Virus record (IMG/VR): IMGVR_UViG_3300042387_002375 | Coordinates: 1 to 38,928 of that record | Source of the DNA: a virus | Length of the DNA: 38,928 nt | Strand: one strand, 5' to 3' | Shown here: positions 32,580-38,928 of the stretch, piece after piece | Position numbering within the stretch: position 1 is the first letter of the stretch | Layout of the letters: each line of letters opens with the position of its first letter | Made by a program: the position numbers and the translations under genes | The notes under the pieces: generated by a model | What the model was told of the DNA's origin: nothing | Seen by the model: the letters and a program-made list of their open reading frames with translations, nothing else | Databases searched by the model: none

Positions 32580-35096
32580 TTAGCGACTGATTTCTTCCCA
32601 ATCTAACGAAGCAAACATTCCGGAACTGTTCGTAGTATCTGTAGCAGCCACTAAAGTTAATTCAAAAGGAGTCTTTGTCAAATTGTTTCGTTCTAGTTGG
32701 AATTTGAACAAAGCCTCTTTAAGGACATCCAAATTCGGAGAGCCTTGGTTAGAAGCATTCAAGAAGCCACTTGCGAGAATTCTTCCTCCTGCAAAGCTTG
32801 TTCCGGTAAGATTATATTCAACAGCACTATCAACTCCCGCATCAACCCAGCTTCCTCCTGTCGTAACTCCGGTTGCTCTGACTTGCCAGTTGTAATTAAT
32901 ACCATTTCCTCTTCCGAGAATTGAAAGAGCAGTTAAAATGACAATTGCATCGAGCCTGTCCGGAGTCGTTTTTAAACGAATCGAAACAATTGGATAGTAT
33001 GTATCCACTGCTGCAAATGTTCTTGGAGTTGATATTGGAATTGAAACTGCTTGTTGCAGGCCTCTTAATTCATAACCACCTTCGGAAATTACTGTAGAAC
33101 AAATTTGCTTCATTGTACGTGATCCGCCAGTTGCTCCTTTGTTAATAATTTCATACCTCAAAGGCAATGAAGCAGTTGTAATGTATGTCGAAAAAATTAA
33201 ATTCGCATGATGGAATGAATGACAGAGAATAAATTGGCCGTTGATTATAAAGCCAGTTCGAACAGTTCCGACTCCCAACCATTCAATGTCCATCCATTGG
33301 ATTTGAGCTTTTGTAACATCTAGCGTAAAGCCCGAAGGTCCTGTTCCGTCTAGCTTGTCACCATTCCATAATGTTTGCGGAACAATTGTTTCTGAAGAAG
33401 GAGAACCGTTTACTAAGCTTCTTTCAACAAAACTTGGTGTAGCACCATCTAACTGAAAATAGATTCCATTGTCTTGACCAAAATAACCTACTCTTTGAAT
33501 GACATTTTGAGCAGACGGAGCCATTACAAATGTATTCATGACCAAGAGACCTTTTCCTGATTGGTAGCTAAAGACTTTTGTGGTTTCACGAATCACCGAA
33601 GAACCTGATAAATTGCTAACAGTCATTTCAATCAGCCCTTGATTTTGATTAAATGAAGTGGATCCACCAACTGCTGTCAAAGAACTCCAAAGATTATTAT
33701 CACGATATCTATGTGAAGAATCAAAAAGAGTTAAAGGATTAGAAACTCTTAAGCGACCAAATGCATCGGTATTCAGAGCACCAGCTACAAAAGAAACTGG
33801 AACAGGATTTGTTACATTAACATTCAGAGAAGAAGTGGCAGGAGTTACAGAAACATTGTTATTTCCAAGATCTTTCAGAGCAATTGGATTGAGAACATTT
33901 ACACCAGTTGTTGGATTTGTAACTGTTATGCTGGTTAATTGATTTGTAACAGAAACTGCGCTAACTGGATTGAGAATTGTAATTGATCCGGAAACTGCAG
34001 CAGTATTTAAAATATAAACAGCAGATGTTGGATTAGTAATTGTAACACTACCAGAAACTGCAACAGTATTGAGAACATTTAAAGCTGTTGTCGGATTAGT
34101 AACAGTGACTGCTGTAATTGGATTGAGAATTGTTACAGATCCAGAAATTGCTGCTGTGTTTGAAATGCTGATTGATGTTACTGGATTTAAGATTGTAATT
34201 CCTGTTAACTGATTTGTTAAAGAAACCGAACTGATTGGATTAAGAACCGTCAGACTTCCGGACACTGCAACAGTATTGTTTACATTTAGAGAAGTTACAG
34301 GATTTGTAACGGTAATGCTTGTTAGCTGGTTTGTAACAGAAACTGAGCTAATTGGATTAACTATTGTAACACTACCAGAGATTGCTGCTGTGTTTAAAAT
34401 GCTAATTGCAGTTACTGGATTGAGAACCGTAAAAGCAGAAATTTGATTTGTAATACTTACAGAGCTTACTGAATTGATTACTGAAAGGCTTCCAGAAACC
34501 GCTACTGTGTTCAAAACATTAACAGCAGTCGTTGGGTTTAAGATTGTAATTCCTGTTAGTTGATTAACCAAACTAACAGAACTGATAGGATTTGCTATTG
34601 TAACACTTCCCGAGATTGCAACCGTGTTTAAAACGCTTACTGAAGTAATTTGATTGAGGATTGTGAAACTTGTTAACTGGTTTGTAATGCTCACAGCAGT
34701 CACTGGAGCAACTTCTAAAATTCTTAGAGCACTGAGAGATTTATTAACTGCTGCAAAATTTCCAGCTTTGTCGCCAATTGTTATATCATCAATCGAAGAT
34801 TCTAAATCTTGAGTAAGAACTTTTAAAGCATTTCCTTGACCTGTTCCAAGAGAAACAATCGTGGCTCGAATGCTTGGATTAACTCCATCTGCCAGTTCCA
34901 CAGATCCGATGTTAATATCTGAAGCACTGAGAGAAATTGAAAGATCGCTCAAGTTTGTTATATAACCAGCTCTTGCGAAGAGTGGTCTATTTGCATCATT
35001 CTCGATAGGAATCCAAGAGAATGTTTCAGCCATTCCGACATTATATGAAGGAGGCTCGCCTGGAGTGCCAGTTATGATTGGAGAAAGAGTTGCCAT
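32580..35096 (-). CDS. Beta-solenoid virion protein with conserved C-terminal tail domain
   Basis: An 838-residue protein. Residues 131-405 are an array of short rungs with a regular Asn, such as SVTIANPISS, VSLVNQLTG, ITILNPTTA and VNVLNTVAVSG. Four rungs make a 39-residue unit, as expected for a beta-solenoid with an Asn ladder. From residue 445 onward comes a domain (AFGRLRVSNPLTLFDSSHRY, KVFSYQSGKGLLVMNTFV, DKLDGTGPSGFTLD, IEWLGVGTVRTGF, SFHHANLIFSTYITTASLPL) that resembles a C-terminal domain of structural proteins in many marine phages. It is probably an appendage attached to the tail or head. It is convergent with the + strand fibre genes and has its own octamer. Confidence 0.82.
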   Translation of the reverse strand: MATLSPIITGTPGEPPSYNVGMAETFSWIPIENDANRPLFARAGYITNLSDLSISLSASDINIGSVELADGVNPSIRATIVSLGTGQGNALKVLTQDLESSIDDITIGDKAGNFAAVNKSLSALRILEVAPVTAVSITNQLTSFTILNQITSVSVLNTVAISGSVTIANPISSVSLVNQLTGITILNPTTAVNVLNTVAVSGSLSVINSVSSVSITNQISAFTVLNPVTAISILNTAAISGSVTIVNPISSVSVTNQLTSITVTNPVTSLNVNNTVAVSGSLTVLNPISSVSLTNQLTGITILNPVTSISISNTAAISGSVTILNPITAVTVTNPTTALNVLNTVAVSGSVTITNPTSAVYILNTAAVSGSITILNPVSAVSVTNQLTSITVTNPTTGVNVLNPIALKDLGNNNVSVTPATSSLNVNVTNPVPVSFVAGALNTDAFGRLRVSNPLTLFDSSHRYRDNNLWSSLTAVGGSTSFNQNQGLIEMTVSNLSGSSVIRETTKVFSYQSGKGLLVMNTFVMAPSAQNVIQRVGYFGQDNGIYFQLDGATPSFVERSLVNGSPSSETIVPQTLWNGDKLDGTGPSGFTLDVTKAQIQWMDIEWLGVGTVRTGFIINGQFILCHSFHHANLIFSTYITTASLPLRYEIINKGATGGSRTMKQICSTVISEGGYELRGLQQAVSIPISTPRTFAAVDTYYPIVSIRLKTTPDRLDAIVILTALSILGRGNGINYNWQVRATGVTTGGSWVDAGVDSAVEYNLTGTSFAGGRILASGFLNASNQGSPNLDVLKEALFKFQLERNNLTKTPFELTLVAATDTTNSSGMFASLDWEEISR
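33882..34706 (-). repeat. Asn-ladder repeat array in the 838-residue gene
   Basis: About seven tandem units encode a four-rung, 39-residue block ending in (V/I)SGS. Most units are 39 residues. Two consecutive units are 30 and 21 residues, each shorter by 9 residues, as if whole rungs had been lost. The DNA period is 117 bases. It is protein-coding repetition. Confidence 0.85.
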
Positions 35097-35103
35097 CTTG
35101 GCT

Positions 35104-35111
35104 TACTTATC
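35104..35111 (-). promoter_or_regulatory. Late-promoter-like octamer GATAAGTA
   Basis: GATAAGTA on the - strand, 7 bases before the ATG at 35096, in the short gap after the tail fibre assembly gene. Confidence 0.6.
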
Positions 35112-35127
35112 AATCATTGAAGCTTTG

Positions 35128-35499
35128 TTAAGGTTTTTGAGGCCAGACAACTTCTTCAGGAGCCTTAAACGTTGAAGTGATGTCGCGAAGAGCTTGTCTG
35201 TAAGTTAGCCAAGCTTCTTTAGAAGGTTTTGGAGCAGCATCAGAAAGTACGACCCAATCAGAGTCTTTTAATAAAGAATCTCGTTTTGCTCTTATTTGCT
35301 CCCATGTAAGAGAAGCTACTGGTGGAACAATAGCAATCGGACAACCATTTTCGTCTGGAACGATTCGCTTTCCTTTTGATTGTTCAATAAACAAATTATT
35401 GTATAACTCCTCTGTAATTTTAATTGCGTCTAATGGCATATTTTTGCCATGAAGCTCATCGTGATAAAATCCCTTTGTGGTTTTTGAATAATATATCAT
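35128..35499 (-). CDS. Probable tail fibre assembly chaperone
   Basis: A 123-residue protein starting at the ATG at 35499, 2 bases after the fibre gene stop (an AGGA lies upstream). The N-terminal half (MIYYSKTTKGFYHDELHG, ITEELYNNLF) and the C-terminal half (SLTWEQIRAKRDSLLKDSDW, then WLTYRQALRDI and WPQKP) have the layout of Tfa-type tail fibre assembly or chaperone proteins. These help the C-terminal tip of the neighbouring fibre to fold and trimerise. The position directly after a fibre gene with a typical tip supports the call. An upstream start would overlap the fibre gene and is unlikely. Confidence 0.8.
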   Translation of the reverse strand: MIYYSKTTKGFYHDELHGKNMPLDAIKITEELYNNLFIEQSKGKRIVPDENGCPIAIVPPVASLTWEQIRAKRDSLLKDSDWVVLSDAAPKPSKEAWLTYRQALRDITSTFKAPEEVVWPQKP

Positions 35500-35501
35500 A
35501 A

Positions 35502-36905
35502 CTATGTTCCTAATGCTATCCACGTAATTCCTATTGGATCTGGATTGGTATTTACAAACTCATCAGAAAACCATGTAAACGTTGAAGTTGTCCAACTAAC
35601 TACCTGAGCCATTCTTTGAGCTCCAACCCCAGAAGGATTCCCGTCTGATGTATAGGTGCCGACAACAACGTTAAATGTTTGTGCGAACGTTGTTGGAAAA
35701 CTAACGGTTGCTGCATTATTAGCTCCTGGTGCAGCGTTATTTGATGTGCTTCCCCATTGAATGAGTAGCCCATTTGGTAATTTTGTCCAACCGTTTGCAG
35801 CTAAAGATTGAGTGAATCCTCCCGCACTAATAATAACATCCGTTGTTCCGTCTGTTACGGAAATTCCAGAACCAGCTCTAATTTTTTTAAATTGAAGATT
35901 GGACCCGCTTTTAGTTGTTGCGGGAACGATTGAGCCTTCTCCAGATGCTCCTGCAATGTTTTGAGAATCTACTATAGCATTGGGAGCGCTTATTGTAAGC
36001 GTATCGCTTGCTTCAGAAACCGTAATATTCGTTCCTGTTGCAGCAATTGACTTAAATCTCAAATTAGTGCCAAAAACGTCTTTGTATACACCAATACCAG
36101 TTCCGACAGTAGATCCTCCTGTTATTCCTCCACTCCCTCCTCCTGCAGCATTAATTGTAACCGAATTGGCAGCTTCAGAAAGAGTAACGTTCGTTCCGGC
36201 TTTAATTCTTTTAAATTGCAAATCCACTCCAGACTTCTGAGAGAATAAACCAGAGCCATCAGAAGATGTTCCGAGATTAGAGGCAGTATTTGCTTCTCCT
36301 CCTCCGACACCCGTCGAGTCAATTTGAATATCATTTGGATTATTTGTAACAATAACACCAGCACCAGCTTTAATTGTTTTAAATTGTAGAGTGTTTCCAA
36401 CGTTCGTAGTATAAACCTTCCCTACTCCTGTTCCGACATTGGTTCCGCTCGTCGGATCTGTGGAAGAAATAATAACATTGTCTCCAACCGTCGTTACTGT
36501 TGTGTTAGAGCCTCCTACAATAGTTCTTAAAGAAAGAGGAGTTGATATAGTGTCTTTTAAAATTATTCCGCTTCCGCTTCCAACATTGGTTGATGAGATT
36601 GTTGCTAAAGTTGTTACAGAAATTTTTACCGTATCGCTATCTTCAACGACAGAAACATTATTTGAACCGCTTGTAATTTTTTTAAATTGCAAAGTATCAT
36701 TAACAATTTGTTTATAAACACCAATTCCGCTTAGTCCGATGTTTGTGGCAGAAAGGGTGTTTGCAGAAAGAGGGGCAAAGTAAGAGGCAGAAAGTTGACA
36801 CAAAGCATTATCCAGAACTTCAAAGTTGCTGTTAATTTTTGGAAGAGAATTGCCAATGCATTCATTGCGATCAATTTCTTCCATACTGTTATAACAAAAA
36901 GCCAT
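35502..36905 (-). CDS. Receptor-binding tail fibre with six beta repeats and a terminal tip
   Basis: A 467-residue protein from the ATG at 36905. The N-terminus includes KINSNFEVLDNALCQLSA, common in fibres. Residues 56-363 contain six repeats of about 48 residues, each built on GVYK...TLQFKKI.SG..NVSV...DTVKIS (the 'LQFK.I.AG.N..V' pattern). Residues 370-467 are a tip domain starting NGWTKLPNGLLIQWGS, with SFPTTFAQTFNVVVGTYT and ending DPIGITWIALGT. That form is well known at the C-terminus of phage fibres and binds the host surface. A Tfa-like gene follows. A TTG start at 36920 lies inside the promoter octamer and is rejected. Confidence 0.9.
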   Translation of the reverse strand: MAFCYNSMEEIDRNECIGNSLPKINSNFEVLDNALCQLSASYFAPLSANTLSATNIGLSGIGVYKQIVNDTLQFKKITSGSNNVSVVEDSDTVKISVTTLATISSTNVGSGSGIILKDTISTPLSLRTIVGGSNTTVTTVGDNVIISSTDPTSGTNVGTGVGKVYTTNVGNTLQFKTIKAGAGVIVTNNPNDIQIDSTGVGGGEANTASNLGTSSDGSGLFSQKSGVDLQFKRIKAGTNVTLSEAANSVTINAAGGGSGGITGGSTVGTGIGVYKDVFGTNLRFKSIAATGTNITVSEASDTLTISAPNAIVDSQNIAGASGEGSIVPATTKSGSNLQFKKIRAGSGISVTDGTTDVIISAGGFTQSLAANGWTKLPNGLLIQWGSTSNNAAPGANNAATVSFPTTFAQTFNVVVGTYTSDGNPSGVGAQRMAQVVSWTTSTFTWFSDEFVNTNPDPIGITWIALGT

Positions 36906-36910
36906 GAAGT

Positions 36911-36918
36911 TATTTATC
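36911..36918 (-). promoter_or_regulatory. Late-promoter-like octamer GATAAATA
   Basis: GATAAATA on the - strand, 5 bases before the ATG at 36905. It is paired with the + strand octamer at 36925, only 6 bases away, in a 33-base divergent gap. Confidence 0.65.
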
Positions 36919-36924
36919 AAACAA

Positions 36925-36932
36925 GTTAAATA
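36925..36932 (+). promoter_or_regulatory. Late-promoter-like octamer GTTAAATA
   Basis: GTTAAATA on the + strand, 6 bases before the ATG at 36939. It faces away from the - strand octamer at 36911. Confidence 0.6.
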
Positions 36933-36938
36933 ATTGCA

Positions 36939-37904
36939 ATGAAACGTAGTTATGATCTAGAAAGTATTTTTAGCAAAATATCCCAAGGAAATTCTTTGTT
37001 CAATTCGTTTTTAGAGCAAACTTTTACCTTCTTCTGGAATAAAAAGAAAACGACTTATCAAACAACATCAAAGAATTCCGTTGAGTATGGAGTTGGTTGG
37101 ACTTATTCCAACGGACATCCTTTATCAGCAGATCCTTCTCAAATTATTTGGAAAATTACTCCAGACGAACACACGGTTGGTTATGAAGGAAATCAAACGG
37201 CAATGGCCATCGGAAAAGTTTCAACAACTCCAACGACTACATGGTACACAGATCATATTTTTGACAATGATAAATTTTTTCATGATTATTCGTCAGGAGA
37301 CGTATTTTTGAATGATGGAAGCTTAACTCTTAAAGGATCAAATGAAAACATTAATCTAAGTGCTGCAAATACAGGAATAAGAATTCTGAATGGCAATATT
37401 ACTTCCGCACAAGGGAATATTCATTTAAGTTCAGGAAATATATTATTGAATGGAGCAAACAAAGGAATTACAGTATCTTCTTCGGATGGTTACATAACAA
37501 CTCCACTACTTTCAGCAATTTTGTTAACTGCTACAAATGTCATTCAAAGAGGAACGCATACAAAGCAAACGGTTGATTTAGGAACATATTCAATAACCCA
37601 AAATTTAACGATAAGTGTTCCTTGTAGCACGTCAGATTATTTTTATATAGAGTTTACAGGAACAACTGGGGTTACATTATACACAAAAACTTTTAATTTT
37701 CAAAACGTTCCTTTAAATTATTATCAAATTGAACTAGAGATTACTTCAAGCGATGATACGAATTTGCAATGGCCTTCTGGAATAACTTGGAGAAACAATT
37801 CTTTGTTTGGTCAAACTTCTTCTGGTCAAAGAACATATCTTGTTACTTTAAAGACAAGAGACAAAGGTTTAAATTGGCTAGCCTCTTACGATACATATTT
37901 TTAA
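36939..37904 (+). CDS. Fibre-like or adhesin-like structural protein
   Basis: A 321-residue protein. The N-terminal 45 residues are helical (SIFSKISQGNSLFNSFLEQT). The middle (residues 120-190) has a short-strand, Gly/Asn/Ser-rich pattern (DGSLTLKGSNENINLS, NTGIRILNGNITSAQG, NIHLSSGNILLNGANKG) typical of beta-helical fibre parts. The C-terminal 120 residues form a beta sandwich-like segment (SDYFYIEFTGTTGVTLYT, YQIELEITSSDD). I recognise no named family. Its divergent position from the receptor-binding fibre and its late octamer suggest a virion appendage, perhaps a second adhesin. Confidence 0.68.
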   Translation: MKRSYDLESIFSKISQGNSLFNSFLEQTFTFFWNKKKTTYQTTSKNSVEYGVGWTYSNGHPLSADPSQIIWKITPDEHTVGYEGNQTAMAIGKVSTTPTTTWYTDHIFDNDKFFHDYSSGDVFLNDGSLTLKGSNENINLSAANTGIRILNGNITSAQGNIHLSSGNILLNGANKGITVSSSDGYITTPLLSAILLTATNVIQRGTHTKQTVDLGTYSITQNLTISVPCSTSDYFYIEFTGTTGVTLYTKTFNFQNVPLNYYQIELEITSSDDTNLQWPSGITWRNNSLFGQTSSGQRTYLVTLKTRDKGLNWLASYDTYF

Positions 37905-37911
37905 ACTTTTA

Positions 37912-37919
37912 GATAAATA
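37912..37919 (+). promoter_or_regulatory. Late-promoter-like octamer GATAAATA
   Basis: TTTAGATAAATAAAATAT on the + strand, 6 bases before the ATG at 37926. It has the same extended form as 5090 and 19582. Confidence 0.65.
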
Positions 37920-37925
37920 AAATAT

Positions 37926-38564
37926 ATGAACGAAACACAAAAAAATCAAATTTGGCAAATTGCTGAAGTATTCCGTGGATCAAAGAACTCCACAAGCTTG
38001 AATGATATTATCCGCTTGGCTCAGAAAGATCTTTTCAAGGATCTCGTCAAAGAAGAATTTCAAAACGAGAATTTTGTAAAGTCCATTAAATTTGAATGGC
38101 ACTGCACAGCCCAAGATGATTCCGTTGAATATATTAACGGAAAAATTGTTATTGATAAAGACAAGCTTGTTGACGAAAGAGATCTTTTCAGAGGCCGTCC
38201 AAACAACATTGATTATGGTGATGGTCGTTCGGTTTTTGTTGATGTTCGTCCAGGATTTCCTTCAGAAGAAGCAACAGAAGTAGAAATGGAGTGCTATGGT
38301 GGCATTCGTTATTTCCGTGATGGCGTTGTTGATCCTTTCAAGAGAGCAGAAGACTTTATTGAGAATTTTTACTCTACTGCTCGTTTGCTTCAATTAAAAG
38401 TTTGGTGGGATGCAATTCCCCATGAAGCCACTCCAAAGCTTGCTGCAGTTTATCAATGGAGTGATGGAGTTGTCAAGGCTGCAATTGGCGGAGCCACATC
38501 CTTTGAACAGCCTCCATTTACCTTTGCTGAAGTCGCTGAAGAAGTTGCAACATTAGCTGCCTAA
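37926..38564 (+). CDS. Uncharacterised late protein
   Basis: A 212-residue protein I do not recognise. It begins with a helical region (QIWQIAEVFRGSKNSTSLND). A mixed beta region follows (FEWHCTAQDDSVEYINGKIV, RSVFVDVRPGFPSEE, VEMECYGGIRYFRDG), and it ends in a helical, Ala-rich tail. It has no repeats, membrane segments or catalytic motif that I can name. The octamer before its start and the flanking fibre-like genes suggest a virion or assembly role. Confidence 0.68.
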   Translation: MNETQKNQIWQIAEVFRGSKNSTSLNDIIRLAQKDLFKDLVKEEFQNENFVKSIKFEWHCTAQDDSVEYINGKIVIDKDKLVDERDLFRGRPNNIDYGDGRSVFVDVRPGFPSEEATEVEMECYGGIRYFRDGVVDPFKRAEDFIENFYSTARLLQLKVWWDAIPHEATPKLAAVYQWSDGVVKAAIGGATSFEQPPFTFAEVAEEVATLAA

Positions 38565-38569
38565 TTCTT

Positions 38570-38928
38570 ATGTCCCTTACAAAAATTACAGATGAAGTAA
38601 TTGCTTTATCAACAATTAGTTTTGACAAATTAACTCAAGGAGGTCCTAGATGGAGTTCTTCTGGAGTTATTTCAGCAACTGGTTTTGTTGGGGACGGTTC
38701 CGGTTTGACTGGTGTTGGAGCAGTTGTTGATGCAGGAGCAATTCAGAACATTATTAATTCTAACACAGTTACTGGTTATATTACTGCTGATGGCTTTATT
38801 GGAGATGGTTCCCGGTTATCAAATCTTTTTCCTGCAGCAAGTGTTATTGAAGTTAATGATTCGCTTTTTACAATTCTTCCAGAGCACGATAATGCTACTT
38901 TAGTTTTTAATAATGGAGCAACTATTGA
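38570..38928 (+). CDS. Fibre-like protein, N-terminal part (runs off right edge)
   Basis: The frame is open from the ATG at 38570 to the end of the window, 119 codons. It starts MSLTKITDEVIALSTISFDK and soon has GFVGDGSGLTGVGAVVD and GFIGDGSRLSNLFPA, two copies of the GDGSxL element that is very common in phage tail fibre and host-interaction proteins. The gene begins 5 bases after the previous stop, without its own octamer, so it is probably co-transcribed with the 212-residue gene. Confidence 0.75.
   Translation, partial: MSLTKITDEVIALSTISFDKLTQGGPRWSSSGVISATGFVGDGSGLTGVGAVVDAGAIQNIINSNTVTGYITADGFIGDGSRLSNLFPAASVIEVNDSLFTILPEHDNATLVFNNGATI

Noticed and set aside
33882-34706. Possible CRISPR-like or non-coding tandem array
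   Set aside because: The period is a multiple of three, the frame is open throughout, and the units encode a regular solenoid rung pattern; there are no unique spacers.
36906-36920. TTG start at 36920 for the receptor-binding fibre
   Set aside because: It falls inside the GATAAATA octamer; the ATG at 36905 has the standard 5-base spacing.

Overview
This window looks like a late (virion) gene region of a large, AT-rich tailed phage with a T4-type contractile tail. The assignment rests on a gp25-like baseplate wedge protein followed directly by a gp6-like wedge protein (19649-21981, + strand), a gp14-like neck protein (2525-3571, - strand), a class Ia ribonucleotide reductase pair, several very large virion proteins and many fibre-like proteins. 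The host cannot be read from the sequence. No tRNA, integrase, IS element or CRISPR array is visible. Nearly all DNA is coding and genes often overlap by 1-8 bases.

Layout. (1) 1-1766 (-): start of a coiled-coil tail fibre gene that runs off the left edge. (2) 4056-1903 (-): four coupled genes, namely a nucleotidyltransferase-like protein, the gp14-like neck protein and two small proteins that repeat the neck protein's C-terminal domain. (3) 5080-4136 (-): an acidic protein with a basic tail, followed by a strong terminator. (4) 13185-5105 (-): four structural genes with PKD/Ig, NHL-type propeller, LamG-like and Trp/Cys-rich modules. (5) 18982-13277 (-): a metabolic cassette of three small or uncharacterised genes, nrdA with two mini-inteins, and nrdB. 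(6) 19576-19037 (-): an uncharacterised late gene, divergent from the baseplate genes. (7) 19649-32527 (+): gp25-like, gp6-like, a 1061-aa PKD/propeller protein, an 1842-aa virion protein and two related fibre proteins. (8) 36905-32580 (-): a repeat-built receptor-binding fibre, its probable assembly chaperone and an 838-aa beta-solenoid protein. (9) 36939-38928 (+): a fibre-like protein, an uncharacterised protein and the start of another fibre-like gene.

How the parts fit. The wedge proteins and the two giant proteins next to them probably build the baseplate, and the surrounding fibre genes supply adhesins and their chaperone. The neck protein closes the head-tail joint. NrdA and NrdB would make dNTPs for replication, and NrdA needs two protein-splicing events to become active.

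The most striking regulatory signal is an octamer close to [GA][AT]TAA[AG]TA, like the T4 late promoter TATAAATA. It lies 5-11 bases before the start codon of nearly every structural gene that is not translationally coupled to an upstream gene. It is absent from the nrd cassette. At that distance transcription would begin at or next to the start codon, which suggests leaderless or near-leaderless late mRNAs.
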